Below, one piece after another: positions 36,016-45,253 of a stretch of DNA of 64,000 nucleotides (within the stretch, counting starts at the first letter, position 1; every line of letters begins with the position of its first letter). This DNA is from Paenibacillus sp. Soil766. Its GTDB lineage: Bacteria; Bacillota; Bacilli; Paenibacillales; NBRC-103111. The notes beneath the pieces were generated by a model. That model was given only the letters and a program-made list of their open reading frames with translations, ran no database searches and was not told the DNA's origin. A program made the translations under genes and the position numbers. The stretch covers positions 238,318-302,317 of the forward strand of contig NZ_LMSJ01000045.1 in assembly GCF_001428105.1 (NCBI RefSeq). Direction: 5' to 3'.

Positions 36016-36738
36016 ATGTTCTTGAAGTGGAAACTGCTTGTTCAACTAACGTATTATCGCATTTTGATGTTGCTAGGACTCAAAGGTGAGGAAATCTATT
36101 ACATAGGTGGTAGTGAAGCATTGCCACCGCCGCTTACTCGTGAAGAAGAAGAATACTTATTGGAAAAATTACCATCCGGGGATGCGGCTATTCGAGCTAT
36201 GTTGATTGAACGCAACCTGAGATTGGTTGTCTATATAGCGAGGAAATTCGAAAATACGGGCATTAACATCGAGGATTTGGTTTCGATTGGAGCAATCGGT
36301 CTCATTAAAGCAGTAAATACATTTGACCCCGAGAAGAAGATTAAGCTTGCAACCTACGCATCACGTTGTATCGAGAATGAGATTCTGATGTATTTACGCA
36401 GAAATAGTAAAATTCGAACAGAAGTATCGTTTGATGAACCGTTGAATATTGATTGGGATGGTAATGAGCTTCTATTGTCTGATGTGTTAGGCACAGAGAA
36501 TGATACCATTTACCGGAATATCGAAGAACAAGTTGATCGGAAGCTTCTACATAAAGCACTTGATAAGCTTAGTGAACGTGAACGTATTATCATGGAGCTG
36601 CGCTTCGGGTTACAGGATGGAGAAGAAAAGACGCAGAAAGACGTTGCAGATCTGTTAGGTATTTCGCAATCGTATATCTCCAGATTGGAAAAACGGATCA
36701 TAAAACGGCTTCGCAAAGAGTTTAACAAGATGGTCTGA
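36016..36738 (+). CDS. sigE: RNA polymerase sporulation sigma factor SigE (pro-form)
   Basis: A 240-residue sigma-70 family factor that drives early mother-cell genes. The N-terminal pro-sequence (about the first 27 residues, amphipathic) precedes [13 protein letters not shown], and SpoIIGA is expected to cut near residue 28. Region 2 ([35 protein letters not shown]) and region 4 ([21 protein letters not shown]) are intact. It forms the spoIIG operon with spoIIGA. ATG 36016 follows TAGGAGG. Confidence 0.97.
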   Translation: MFLKWKLLVQLTYYRILMLLGLKGEEIYYIGGSEALPPPLTREEEEYLLEKLPSGDAAIRAMLIERNLRLVVYIARKFENTGINIEDLVSIGAIGLIKAVNTFDPEKKIKLATYASRCIENEILMYLRRNSKIRTEVSFDEPLNIDWDGNELLLSDVLGTENDTIYRNIEEQVDRKLLHKALDKLSERERIIMELRFGLQDGEEKTQKDVADLLGISQSYISRLEKRIIKRLRKEFNKMV

Positions 36739-36836
36739 AAATTTTTTTTGGCAGTAAATGTCGAAATTGTCCAGCAGTCACGGGAGGGAGCGAGTCAGTA
36801 CCCTTTTGTCAAGTGGCCGAGCAAGGGATGTGGCAG

Positions 36837-36865
36837 GAATAAATCGACCGCTCACGGGGATAATT
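36837..36865 (+). promoter_or_regulatory. Possible forespore (sigma-F/G) promoter for sigG
   Basis: GAATA (36837-36841) lies 15 bases before GGGATAATT (36857-36865), loosely like sigma-F/G -35 and -10 elements (two mismatches in the -10). Bacillus sigG is forespore-controlled. A Spo0A-box core TGTCGAA also lies in this gap at 36759-36765. Confidence 0.28.
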
Positions 36866-36898
36866 AACAGTAATGTTTCTCCTTGGGAGGTAATCACG

Positions 36899-37681
36899 GT
36901 GACCCGAAATAAAGTTGAGATATGTGGAGTTGACACCGCCAAACTGCCTGTGCTGACCAATGCAGAGATGCGTGAGTTGTTCACTGACCTGCAAACAAAA
37001 CAGGAACGAACTGCAAGAGAGAAATTGGTCAATGGCAATTTAAGGTTGGTACTGAGTGTGATTCAACGGTTCAACAATCGTGGAGAGTATGTGGACGATC
37101 TCTTCCAAGTTGGCTGTATTGGTTTGATGAAAGCCATTGATAACTTTGATTTAAGTCAAAATGTCAAATTCTCGACCTATGCTGTACCGATGATTATAGG
37201 TGAGATACGCCGCTACTTACGAGATAATAACCCGATTCGCGTTTCTCGTTCCTTGAGAGATATTGCTTACAAAGCATTGCAAGTAAGAGACAGTCTAACG
37301 AATCAAAACTCACGCGAGCCTTCTATTTATGAAATTTCTGAAGCCTTGAATGTACCCAAAGAAGATGTCGTGTTCGCTCTTGATGCCATTCAAGATCCTG
37401 TATCCTTATTTGAACCCATTTATCATGATGGCGGCGATCCGATTTATGTCATGGATCAAATAAGCGATGAGCGCAATAAAGACATGTCATGGATCGAGGG
37501 TATCGCATTGCGCGAAGCCATGCATAAGTTGAATGCTAGAGAGAAGATGATCTTATCCATGCGCTTCTTTGAAGGGAAGACCCAGATGGAAGTGGCTGAT
37601 GAGATTGGCATTTCTCAAGCGCAGGTGTCCAGGTTGGAGAAATCAGCTATTTGTCAGATGCAGAAACATGTGAAATCCTAA
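36899..37681 (+). CDS. sigG: RNA polymerase sporulation sigma factor SigG
   Basis: A 260-residue sigma factor for late forespore genes. It starts VTRNKVEICGVDTAKLPVLTN (GTG start), the typical SigG N-terminus. Region 2 (VNGNLRLVLSVIQRF, DLFQVGCIGLMKAIDNFD) and region 4 (TQMEVADEIGISQAQVSRLEK) are intact. I start at GTG 36899 because TTGGGAGG is eight bases upstream and the length equals the usual 260; an open frame reaches back to 36758 without an SD. A terminator follows. Confidence 0.96.
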   Translation: MTRNKVEICGVDTAKLPVLTNAEMRELFTDLQTKQERTAREKLVNGNLRLVLSVIQRFNNRGEYVDDLFQVGCIGLMKAIDNFDLSQNVKFSTYAVPMIIGEIRRYLRDNNPIRVSRSLRDIAYKALQVRDSLTNQNSREPSIYEISEALNVPKEDVVFALDAIQDPVSLFEPIYHDGGDPIYVMDQISDERNKDMSWIEGIALREAMHKLNAREKMILSMRFFEGKTQMEVADEIGISQAQVSRLEKSAICQMQKHVKS

Positions 37682-37691
37682 GTGCAATTAA

Positions 37692-37738
37692 CAAAGACTG
37701 GAACGGCTCGGGTAGACAAGCCGTGAAGGTCTTTTTTT
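37692..37738 (+). terminator. Terminator after sigG
   Basis: AAAGAC pairs with GTCTTT and ACGGCT pairs with AGCCGT around a ten-base loop. Seven T follow. Confidence 0.82.
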
Positions 37739-37822
37739 GTGGTTCAGGACATTTTGCCCATTAGACACATATACTAATAAAAAACAGTACAAATTCTAAT
37801 GAGATATGTGGTGATAGGCCTC

Positions 37823-38122
37823 ATGAAAATATCTGATTTCCAGACGAAGGACGTTATTAATATTGTGGACGGTAAGAAGCTTGGACAAATCAGCGATTTG
37901 GAGCTTGACCTGCGCCAAGGACGAATCGAATCCATCGTTGTTCCAAATCAGAGTCGATTTTTTGGACTGTTCGGAACAGGGACTGATGTGATCATACCTT
38001 GGAAGCATATCGTAAAAATTGGTGCTGACGTTGTGCTTGTTAAGCTAGAAGACGTTCGGCCATACCGGCAATCGGACGACACCGAAGGGGTATATGAGTT
38101 TAATCGTCAATTTCGAAATTGA
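37823..38122 (+). CDS. ylmC: YlmC/YmxH family sporulation protein (PRC-barrel)
   Basis: A 99-residue PRC-barrel protein starting MKISDFQTKDVINI with DLELDLRQGRIESIVVP and FGTGTDVIIPWKHI, typical of YlmC/YmxH. Relatives belong to the sporulation regulon; the molecular role is unknown. The start at ATG 37823 follows GTGGTGATAGG; an in-frame ATG at 37799 has no SD. CATATACT at 37768-37775 resembles a sigma-E -10, with a weak -35. A 26-base perfect palindrome covers its stop codon. Confidence 0.88.
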   Translation: MKISDFQTKDVINIVDGKKLGQISDLELDLRQGRIESIVVPNQSRFFGLFGTGTDVIIPWKHIVKIGADVVLVKLEDVRPYRQSDDTEGVYEFNRQFRN

Positions 38123-38127
38123 CGATT
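38102..38127 (+). repeat. 26-base perfect palindrome over the ylmC stop codon
   Basis: AATCGTCAATTT (38102-38113), CG, AAATTGACGATT (38116-38127). It includes the last codons and TGA of ylmC and abuts the terminator stem at 38128. Confidence 0.8.
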
Positions 38128-38192
38128 GACACACGGGGACGCTGTATCTGCTGCATAAACAGCTGATCAGACATCGTGTGTCTTTTTATTTT
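38128..38192 (+). terminator. Terminator after ylmC
   Basis: GACACACG (38128-38135) pairs with CGTGTGTC (38175-38182). The loop can fold further, and a T-rich run follows. Confidence 0.75.
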
Positions 38193-38235
38193 GTGCTAAA
38201 GTAGATTAATACATATTGGGATGGAGGGATTTGTA

Positions 38236-39096
38236 GTGGAACCATTTGTCGTGCAACCATCATTACAATCAAATGAGGATCATCCGGTCCTTTTACCAAT
38301 AGCCTCGTGGATGTCATTATTTCCTGAGATTACTGCTGGCTTCAGTACACGTTTAGGCGGAGTAAGTCAAGCGCCATTCTCAACACTAAATCTTGGTTTG
38401 CACGTGAATGATAACCAGGATGATGTTGTGCGTAATCGAGAGCTCGTTGCTGATGCTGTAGGGCAGTCATTTGCTTCTTTTACCTATGCGGAGCAGGTGC
38501 ATGGGAAAGACATTGCTATTGTCAGTCTGAATGAGCAAGGCATGGGGCGTGATTGCAGAGAAAAAGCGCTTCAAGCGAAGGATGGATTTATAACTAATGA
38601 GCAAGGCATCGTACTTTGTGCGCAATTTGCGGATTGTGTACCCTTATATTTCTATGATCCCGTAAAGCGAGCAGTGGGTCTAGCCCATGCCGGTTGGAAA
38701 GGCACTGTGTTAAACATTTCCATGGCTACAATATCCTTAATGACACATACTTTTGGTAGCCGACCATCTGATATCCGAGCAGCTATAGGACCTTCAATTG
38801 GAGTCTGTTGCTATGAGGTTGATCAGACGGTAGCATCGCGCGTTAGGTTGGTTATTGAGGAAACGCAGATAACATCTGAGGAACAAAAAGCCATTATCAC
38901 TGATAAAGGTAACGAGAAGTATATGTTGAATTTACAATTATTAAATCAGAAATTAATCGAGCAAGCAGGAATTTTGTCGTCCCATATCGAAGTAACTCAG
39001 TTATGTACGAGTTGCCGAACTGACCTCTTCTTTTCACATCGAAAGGAAGGGGGTTCCACAGGGCGAATGATCGCTTGGATCGGTCTTCGCCCCTAA
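38236..39096 (+). CDS. pgeF: Peptidoglycan editing factor PgeF (laccase domain)
   Basis: A 286-residue laccase-domain protein (YlmD/YfiH). Relatives remove wrongly added serine from UDP-MurNAc precursors or act as purine nucleosidases. The zinc-binding pattern is present: YAEQVHGKDI, FADCVPLYFYDP, AHAGWKGT, GPSIGVCCYEV. I choose GTG 38236 because GGAGGG lies seven bases upstream; ATG 38221 would itself carry that SD. Place in the ylm block beside wall genes suits the editing role. Confidence 0.9.
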   Translation: MEPFVVQPSLQSNEDHPVLLPIASWMSLFPEITAGFSTRLGGVSQAPFSTLNLGLHVNDNQDDVVRNRELVADAVGQSFASFTYAEQVHGKDIAIVSLNEQGMGRDCREKALQAKDGFITNEQGIVLCAQFADCVPLYFYDPVKRAVGLAHAGWKGTVLNISMATISLMTHTFGSRPSDIRAAIGPSIGVCCYEVDQTVASRVRLVIEETQITSEEQKAIITDKGNEKYMLNLQLLNQKLIEQAGILSSHIEVTQLCTSCRTDLFFSHRKEGGSTGRMIAWIGLRP

Positions 39097-39139
39097 GGAA
39101 CTGGAAATGGCAATGTGTTTGAATTGAGGTGTAGAGAGA

Positions 39140-39826
39140 ATGAGTGTATTGGAACGTAAACAAGAGGTTGAAGCTCGAATAGCAACTGTATGTCGGGAGT
39201 CAGGCCGTAAAGAAAATGACATTAAGATCATCGCAGTAACCAAATATGTATCTTTAGAAACGACAGAACAAGTATTGAACACGGGTCTACAGCATATTGG
39301 AGAAAATCGTTGGCAAGATGTAAAGCCAAAGTGGGAAGCTCTGCATGAGCGAGGAACATGGCATTTTCTAGGGCATTTGCAGACGAATAAAGTGAAGGAT
39401 GTTATCGGCAAATTCGCTTATATTCACTCACTGGATCGGATGTCGCTTGCGAAAGAGTTGGACAAACAAGCTGCGGCATTGGGGATAGAAGTCAATTGTT
39501 TCCTACAAGTGAATATTTCCGGTGAAGCAACAAAATATGGCGTATCGCCACAAGAGTTCTTCCAATTTGCAGAGGAAGTAAGTAAGCTTGCTCATATCCG
39601 CGTTTGCGGATTGATGACGATGGCTCCTTATGAGTTAGAATCCGAAGAAACAAGACCCGTTTTTCGAGGGCTACGCGAGCTTCGGGATCAATTGAATGAA
39701 CGGAAGTTGTTTCCTTATGGTGTGACTGAGCTATCTATGGGGATGTCAGGCGACTTCGACGTGGCCATTCAAGAAGGTGCAACCTGGGTTCGCTTAGGTA
39801 CTGTTTTGGTAGGTAAAGAGGGCTAA
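39140..39826 (+). CDS. ylmE: YggS/YlmE family pyridoxal phosphate homeostasis protein
   Basis: A 228-residue PLP-binding TIM-barrel protein of the PLPBP (YggS) family. AVTKYVS holds the PLP lysine, and IGENRWQDVKPKW, WHFLGHLQTNKVK, and LSMGMSGDFDVAIQEGATWVRLG are the family blocks. It has no known enzyme activity and keeps free PLP in balance. GAGGTG is nine bases upstream. Conserved between pgeF and sepF in Gram-positives. Confidence 0.93.
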   Translation: MSVLERKQEVEARIATVCRESGRKENDIKIIAVTKYVSLETTEQVLNTGLQHIGENRWQDVKPKWEALHERGTWHFLGHLQTNKVKDVIGKFAYIHSLDRMSLAKELDKQAAALGIEVNCFLQVNISGEATKYGVSPQEFFQFAEEVSKLAHIRVCGLMTMAPYELESEETRPVFRGLRELRDQLNERKLFPYGVTELSMGMSGDFDVAIQEGATWVRLGTVLVGKEG

Positions 39827-39880
39827 AGGGCATTAGGAATTTAATTCCTATGTGTATGATTTCGATAGGAGGGAATCGCT

Positions 39881-40303
39881 ATGGGTGTGTATAACCGATT
39901 TATGAACTTTCTGGGACTTCAGGAAGAGGAAGAAATTGTAGAGCGTGAACGTATTGTAGAAGCAACAGAAGAACCTGAAACCAATCCATACGAATTACGT
40001 AATAAAAATAAGGCGAATGTCGTCAGTATTCATTCACAGAAGAATTCACGCGTTGTCCTTAGTGAACCCCGCACTTATGAGGAAACTCAGGACATTGCAG
40101 ACCATCTACGCGCTCGTAGAGCGGTTGTCGTTAATTTGCAACGAGTTCGCGGCGATCAAGCTATCCGAATCGTAGATTTCTTGAGTGGTACGGTTTACGC
40201 ATTGAATGGGTCTATCTCTAAGCTTGGACCGAATATTTTTCTCTGTACACCAGACTCAGTAGATATTCATGGTCATATCTCTGAGATGATGGGCGAGGAA
40301 TAG
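39881..40303 (+). CDS. sepF: Cell division protein SepF
   Basis: A 140-residue protein with an N-terminal membrane-binding helix ([13 protein letters not shown]), an acidic and charged linker (about 15-50), and the SepF domain (about 55-135: [23 protein letters not shown], then [11 protein letters not shown]). SepF forms arcs that anchor FtsZ to the membrane and bundle filaments, in part doing the job of FtsA. TAGGAGG lies upstream. Confidence 0.95.
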   Translation: MGVYNRFMNFLGLQEEEEIVERERIVEATEEPETNPYELRNKNKANVVSIHSQKNSRVVLSEPRTYEETQDIADHLRARRAVVVNLQRVRGDQAIRIVDFLSGTVYALNGSISKLGPNIFLCTPDSVDIHGHISEMMGEE

Positions 40304-40343
40304 ACGCATATCCCCAAACACATAGACAGAGGTGGGAAACAAC

Positions 40344-40616
40344 GTGGATAACGTTTACTCTTTTTTAAGCATTTTGACAGAAATTTATTATTTCATGATT
40401 ATTGGTTATTTGATCTTATCTTGGTTTCCAAACGCGCGTGGCAGTTTTGTCGGTGGACTGCTCTCGAAGCTGGTTGAACCGTATTTGGCTCCATTCCGCA
40501 AAATCATACCTAGTATCGGTTTCATTGACCTCTCGCCAATCGTGGCATTGATCGCTTTGAAATTTGTCGTTATGGGTATCTTTGCTGTTCTAGATTTCAT
40601 CGTGGGGATTTTCTAG
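40344..40616 (+). CDS. ylmG: YggT family membrane protein YlmG
   Basis: A 90-residue YggT-family protein with two membrane segments and the linking block LVEPYLAPFRKIIPSIGFIDLSP, a hallmark of the family. The role is uncertain; plant relatives affect nucleoid and chloroplast division. I start at GTG 40344 behind AGAGGTGGG; GTG 40332 would fall inside that SD. Confidence 0.9.
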   Translation: MDNVYSFLSILTEIYYFMIIGYLILSWFPNARGSFVGGLLSKLVEPYLAPFRKIIPSIGFIDLSPIVALIALKFVVMGIFAVLDFIVGIF

Positions 40617-40618
40617 TC

Positions 40619-41401
40619 TTGACGAAAGATATCTATGGGCATTTTCACCAAGACGAGCATCATTTTGTTGATAAAGCCTGGGATTGGGTAGAGCGAGCTG
40701 CGCTGCAGCATGCTGTGAAGTTAACCGATTTCCTCGATCCCAGACAAGCTTTTATTCTGAATTCACTCGTCAACCGACACCCGGATGTACATTGCCGACT
40801 GGATGGCGGCTATGAAGCAGCAGAGCGTAAGCGTGCAATTATTGCTCCTGACTACCGCAGCTTGGATAGTGAAGACATGGCAATGGCTGTGTTAGCAGTA
40901 TCCTCGGGAGATGGCAAATTTCTTACGTTAGAACACGGAGATTACATGGGCGCCATTCTTGGACTCGGCATGAAGCGAGACAAGGTTGGCGATATTCATG
41001 TTATAGAGGGTGGTTGCCATTGCTTGGTCACCCAGGATGCAGCCGACTATTTGCATTTGAATTTGTCACAAGTACATAGAGTGCATGTCCAAACGGAATT
41101 GCTCTCTTTAGATAAGCTGGAAGTAGCGCAAGTGCAATTAGATGAGCTTCAACTATCCGTTGCCTCCATGCGTATGGACGGAATTGTAAGCGATGTATTT
41201 CGGCTTAGCCGAGCCAAAGTATTGATTCCAATCCAGGCAGGTCGTTGCCGCGTCAATTGGAAGTTGGAAGAAGATCCAAGTAAGCCGCTGAAAGAAGGCG
41301 ATATGATCTCTTTGCAGGGCTTTGGTAGATTTAAAGTGCTTGAAGTGGAAGGCGTATCGAAAAAAGGTCGAATTCGTGTGAAGATTGGCAAGTTTGCATG
41401 A
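40619..41401 (+). CDS. ylmH: S4-domain RNA-binding protein YlmH
   Basis: A 260-residue YlmH protein: an N-terminal YlmH domain (RQAFILNSLVNRHPDVHCRLDGGYEAAERKR region) and a C-terminal S4 RNA-binding domain (about 182-255, LQLSVASMRMDGIVSDVFRLSR). Recent work on relatives links it to rescue of stalled ribosomes. The start is TTG 40619, two bases after the ylmG stop, with GTGGGG some 12 bases upstream. A palindrome begins at the first base after its stop. Confidence 0.92.
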   Translation: MTKDIYGHFHQDEHHFVDKAWDWVERAALQHAVKLTDFLDPRQAFILNSLVNRHPDVHCRLDGGYEAAERKRAIIAPDYRSLDSEDMAMAVLAVSSGDGKFLTLEHGDYMGAILGLGMKRDKVGDIHVIEGGCHCLVTQDAADYLHLNLSQVHRVHVQTELLSLDKLEVAQVQLDELQLSVASMRMDGIVSDVFRLSRAKVLIPIQAGRCRVNWKLEEDPSKPLKEGDMISLQGFGRFKVLEVEGVSKKGRIRVKIGKFA

Positions 41402-41422
41402 TCGTGGATAAATTATCCACGA
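41402..41422 (+). promoter_or_regulatory. Palindromic pair of near-consensus DnaA boxes
   Basis: TCGTGGATAA, A, TTATCCACGA is a perfect palindrome starting right after the ylmH stop. Each half holds a 9-mer (TTATCCACG) one base from the DnaA box TTATCCACA. A Spo0A-box core TGTCGAA follows at 41447-41453. The 151-base gap leads to divIVA. It may be a DnaA site or simply a stable hairpin. Confidence 0.45.
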
Positions 41423-41506
41423 ACTATGCAGGAATTGCTAACTTTCTGTCGAACTGAACTGTATAGACATGGGTATAGGCTAGCTTTGAGTCAAGCTCAG
41501 CTTATA

Positions 41507-41545
41507 CTTACGAAGTCAGTTTTGCTGCGCAAAACGCTAAGGAGG
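41507..41545 (+). repeat. Hairpin-SD element, copy 3 (before divIVA)
   Basis: CTTACGAAGTCAGTTTTGC (identical over 19 bases to copy 1) leads into GTTTTGC-TGC-GCAAAAC (41519-41535), then GCTAAGGAGG, the divIVA SD. Confidence 0.75.
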
Positions 41546-41552
41546 GGCACTG

Positions 41553-42029
41553 ATGCCATTAACACCGCTAGATATACATAATAAGGAGTTTTCACGTTCG
41601 TTTCGTGGTTATGATGAGGATCAAGTGAATGAATTCCTAGATCAAGTCATCAAGGATTATGAAGCGCTTATCCGTGAGAATAAGGATTTGCAGAATCAAT
41701 CATTTGCCTTGCAGGAGCGTTTGGATCACTTCACGCATATTGAAGAGTCGCTGAGCAAAACAATCATCGTGGCTCAAGAGGCTGCGGATGAAGTCAGAAG
41801 CAATTCGAAGAAAGAAGCGCAGTTAATTCTGAAAGAAGCGGAGAAAAATGCAGATCGGATTATTAACGAATCATTGACGCGCTCTCGCAAAGTAGCTCTT
41901 GAGATCGAAGAACTCAAGAAACAAGCTTCCATTTATCGTACGCGCTTTCGGACGTTACTTGAAGCACAGCTTGAATTATTGAACACAGAAGGCTGGCAAA
42001 GTATGCAGTTTGAACATAAAGAAGAGTAG
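41553..42029 (+). CDS. divIVA: Septum site-determining protein DivIVA
   Basis: A 158-residue coiled-coil protein. The N-terminal lipid-binding domain (PLTPLDIHNKEFSRSFRGYDEDQVNEFL) binds negatively curved membrane at poles and septa. Two coiled coils follow (about 32-60 and 75-145). It recruits Min proteins in division and the chromosome to the pole in sporulation. AAGGAGG belongs to a repeated element. The name could be narrowed only by localisation. Confidence 0.94.
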   Translation: MPLTPLDIHNKEFSRSFRGYDEDQVNEFLDQVIKDYEALIRENKDLQNQSFALQERLDHFTHIEESLSKTIIVAQEAADEVRSNSKKEAQLILKEAEKNADRIINESLTRSRKVALEIEELKKQASIYRTRFRTLLEAQLELLNTEGWQSMQFEHKEE

Positions 42030-42055
42030 GTATGGAGCAGTAGACAGGTATCATA

Positions 42056-42084
42056 TTGACTATGCCTGCCAGATTGGGTATACT
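42056..42084 (+). promoter_or_regulatory. sigma-A promoter of ileS
   Basis: TTGACT (42056-42061) and TATACT (42079-42084) are exactly 17 bases apart. The T-box leader starts just downstream. Confidence 0.8.
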
Positions 42085-42091
42085 CCTGTTA

Positions 42092-42368
42092 AAAGTATCG
42101 CAATAAAGCTATGACTGGAACGAGTAGGGCGTTATGAGCAGTGTCAGCGAATTAGGGTTGTGGTGTGAGCCTAATCTCTGCAGCGTACCGAATATCCCCC
42201 AGGAGCGTCTCTTGAAATGAGTAGGGAGAAACGGGTCATGCCGTTACACATGATCGAGTGAAGAAGCTCTGTTCGCCCCGCCTTTAGGCGTGTGTTCATG
42301 ATGCTTTTTAACGAGGGTGGTACCGCGAGTTGAGTTTCTCGTCCCTTTTGGGATGAGAGGCTTTTTTT
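42092..42368 (+). ncRNA. T-box leader of ileS
   Basis: The T-box core AGGGTGGTACCGCG lies at 42314-42327, followed by a terminator (CTCGTCCC 42338-42345 with GGGATGAG 42350-42357 and seven T). Stem I lies at about 42110-42215, and GAATATC near 42190-42196 offers an AUC isoleucine specifier (AUA is also possible in this string). Uncharged tRNA-Ile should bind and favour read-through into ileS. Stem boundaries are approximate. Confidence 0.92.
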
Positions 42369-42414
42369 GTTTTTTTAGACCAGGATAGATTGAATCAAGA
42401 GTGGAGTGGTAAAG

Positions 42415-45183
42415 ATGGATTATGGAAAAACATTAAACCTATTACAAACAGAATTCCCGATGAGAGGTAATTTACCTCAAGCGGAACCGAAGATGCAAGA
42501 ACATTGGGAAGCCGAAGACATTTATGCCAAAGTGCAAGAAAGCCGTAAGGGCAGAACGAAGTTCATTCTACACGATGGGCCTCCATATGCGAATGGAGAT
42601 ATTCATATCGGCCACGCACTAAACAAAGTGCTCAAGGATATAATCGTACGATTCAAAACATTGCAAGGTTTCGACGCGCCTTATGTTCCAGGATGGGATA
42701 CACACGGCTTGCCGATTGAGCAAGTGATCACGAACAGCGGGAAAGTCGATCGTAAGAAAATGACGATTCCGGAGTTCCGTGAATATTGCAAAGAATACGC
42801 ATTGCAATCCGTTGAGAAGCAGAAGAGTCAATTCCAACGTCTTGGTATCCGCGGAGATTGGAAAAACCCGTATATCACGCTGCAACCAGGCTACGAAGCT
42901 GGGCAAATCCGTGTTTTCGGTACAATGGTACAGAAGGGCTTCGTTTATAAAGGATTGAAGCCTGTTTACTGGTCTCCATCGTCTGAGAGTGCTTTGGCTG
43001 AAGCAGAAATCGAGTACAAAGAGAAAACATCAACATCCATTTACGTGGCGTTCCCAGTAAAAGATGGCAAAGGTAAGCTGCCAGAAGATGCTGCCATTGT
43101 CATTTGGACAACGACAGCTTGGACATTACCTGCGAACTTAGGTATTTCCTTACACCCTGAATTCGAGTATGCGGTTGTTCAAGCGAATGGGAAGAAATAT
43201 GTGCTTGCACAAGGTCTACTTGCAACAGCGGCGAAAGAAATCGGCTGGAGCGAGTACGAAGTACTATCGACGGTTAAAGGAAGTGAGTTGGAGTTTGTTA
43301 CGTGCCAACATCCTTTCTACGATCGTGAATCGCTTGTCATGGTTGGCGAGCACGTGACATTAGAAGCGGGTACAGGTTGTGTTCACACAGCTCCTGGACA
43401 CGGGGAAGATGACTTCGCTATTGGTCAAAGATATAACATCGGCGTGTTGTGTCCTGTAGACGATCAAGGACATTTTACAGCTGAAGCACCAGGTTATGAA
43501 GGCTTATTCTATGAAAAAGGCGGCAAGCTGATCATTGAGAAGCTGAAAGAGTCCGGTCTTTTGTTGAAAGCTGCTGACATTCAGCATCAATACGCACATG
43601 ACTGGCGTACGAAGAAGCCTGTTATTTATCGGGCAACCGAGCAATGGTTCGCTTCGATTGATAAGTTCAGACAAGAGATGCTGGATGAAATTAAGCAAGT
43701 GAAATGGACGCCAGAGTGGGGCGAAGTTCGTCTTCACAACATGATCGCTGATCGTGGTGACTGGTGTATTTCCAGACAGCGGGCATGGGGTGTTCCGATT
43801 CCGATTTTCTACTGTCGCAGCTGTAACGAGCCGCTTGTCAACGAACAAACGATTGAGCATGTTGCCCAGTTATTTGAACAAGATGGTTCCCAAGCTTGGT
43901 TTACCAAGGAAGAAAAAGATCTGCTTCCACATGGCACAACCTGTTCTAAATGTGGTCATGGCGAGTTCCGTAAAGAAACAGATATCATGGACGTATGGTT
44001 TGATTCCGGTTCCAGTCATGTTGCTGTACTCGAGTCGCGTCCAGAGCTTCAATGGCCTGCTGATCTGTATCTAGAAGGTTCCGACCAATACCGTGGTTGG
44101 TTCAATTCTTCCCTGATTACAGGTGTTGCTACAAGAGAAAAATCGCCATATAAAGGCATTCTGAGTCATGGCTTCACACTGGATGGCGAAGGGCGAAAAA
44201 TGTCCAAATCCATTGGTAACACGATTGACCCGAATGTGGTTTGCGGCAAATTAGGCGCAGATATTCTTCGTCTATGGGTTTCTTCCGTAGATTATCAATC
44301 CGATCATCGGATTTCGGACAATATTTTGAACCAGACGACTGAGGTTTATCGTAAAATTCGTAACACGATGCGTTTCCTACTTGGGAATTTGAGTGAGTTC
44401 AATCCGGCTACTGATCGTGTTGCTTATGCGAGTTTATCCGAGCTTGATCGCTATGCGTTGATTCGTTTGAATCGGATGATCGAGAAAGTTATTAAAGCTT
44501 ATGAAGCTTACGAATTCCATGTCGTGTATCAAACGATTCACCACTTCTGTGCAGTGGAAATGAGCTCCTTCTATTTGGATATCATTAAGGATCGTCTCTA
44601 TGCGAATGCGGCTGAAGATCCAGCACGTAAAGCGTCACAAACCGTGCTCTATGCGGCTTTAACAACCATTACGAAATTGATCGCTCCGATTCTTCCACAT
44701 ACTGCGGATGAGGTATGGAAGTACATTCCTGGGATTGAACTAAGCTCGGTACAACTTGCTGAATTACCGGAAGTAGAAACAAGTGTATACAATGAGCAAT
44801 TGGAAAATAAATGGAATTCCTTCTTGGAAGTGCGTGATGACGTGCTGAAGGCGCTAGAAGAAGCGCGTAAGGAGAAGGTCATTGGTAATTCCTTAGGGGC
44901 AGCAGTGAATTTATATCCAAATGAAGCGATGTTTGCTCTGTTAACACAATTCGAGCAATTGGATCAGTTGTTCATTGTATCGGCTGTTAACCTCCACCCA
45001 GTAGGTACTGCCGTACCAGAAGGTGCTCTTCAGTCCAAAGATGTTGCCATTGCTATCGCTGTTGCAGATGGTGAGAAATGTGAACGTTGTTGGATAGTGA
45101 CGCCAGAGGTTGGGCACAGTAAAGAGCATCCAACACTCTGTGTCAGATGCAATGATGTTGTAACTGCTCATTATCACGAGTAG
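42415..45183 (+). CDS. ileS: Isoleucyl-tRNA synthetase
   Basis: A 922-residue class I synthetase that charges tRNA-Ile and edits valine. The HIGH motif is at 64-67, the editing (CP1) domain lies at about 190-400, and KMSKS is at 595-599. The C-terminal zinc knuckle CERCW ... CVRC (about 885-915) marks the bacterial type with a zinc finger. I start at ATG 42415 with GGAG upstream; a GTG at 42406 is inside the SD. Confidence 0.97.
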   Translation: MDYGKTLNLLQTEFPMRGNLPQAEPKMQEHWEAEDIYAKVQESRKGRTKFILHDGPPYANGDIHIGHALNKVLKDIIVRFKTLQGFDAPYVPGWDTHGLPIEQVITNSGKVDRKKMTIPEFREYCKEYALQSVEKQKSQFQRLGIRGDWKNPYITLQPGYEAGQIRVFGTMVQKGFVYKGLKPVYWSPSSESALAEAEIEYKEKTSTSIYVAFPVKDGKGKLPEDAAIVIWTTTAWTLPANLGISLHPEFEYAVVQANGKKYVLAQGLLATAAKEIGWSEYEVLSTVKGSELEFVTCQHPFYDRESLVMVGEHVTLEAGTGCVHTAPGHGEDDFAIGQRYNIGVLCPVDDQGHFTAEAPGYEGLFYEKGGKLIIEKLKESGLLLKAADIQHQYAHDWRTKKPVIYRATEQWFASIDKFRQEMLDEIKQVKWTPEWGEVRLHNMIADRGDWCISRQRAWGVPIPIFYCRSCNEPLVNEQTIEHVAQLFEQDGSQAWFTKEEKDLLPHGTTCSKCGHGEFRKETDIMDVWFDSGSSHVAVLESRPELQWPADLYLEGSDQYRGWFNSSLITGVATREKSPYKGILSHGFTLDGEGRKMSKSIGNTIDPNVVCGKLGADILRLWVSSVDYQSDHRISDNILNQTTEVYRKIRNTMRFLLGNLSEFNPATDRVAYASLSELDRYALIRLNRMIEKVIKAYEAYEFHVVYQTIHHFCAVEMSSFYLDIIKDRLYANAAEDPARKASQTVLYAALTTITKLIAPILPHTADEVWKYIPGIELSSVQLAELPEVETSVYNEQLENKWNSFLEVRDDVLKALEEARKEKVIGNSLGAAVNLYPNEAMFALLTQFEQLDQLFIVSAVNLHPVGTAVPEGALQSKDVAIAIAVADGEKCERCWIVTPEVGHSKEHPTLCVRCNDVVTAHYHE

Positions 45184-45189
45184 AGGAAC

Positions 45190-45236
45190 CAAACGAGCTT
45201 GCGCTAAGTGCGAAGCTCGTTTGTCCTGTTTTTTAT
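45190..45236. terminator. Terminator shared by ileS and the converging ylyA-like gene
   Basis: CAAACGAGCTT pairs with AAGCTCGTTTG with an inner CGC/GCG. T-rich DNA follows on the plus strand. It can act on both strands. Confidence 0.8.
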
Positions 45237-45253
45237 CAAGGTAATGCTTATTG

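Noticed and set aside
36758-36898. 47-residue N-terminal extension of SigG
   Set aside because: Extends past the usual SigG start, no SD at 36758, while GTG 36899 has a strong one and gives the normal 260 residues.
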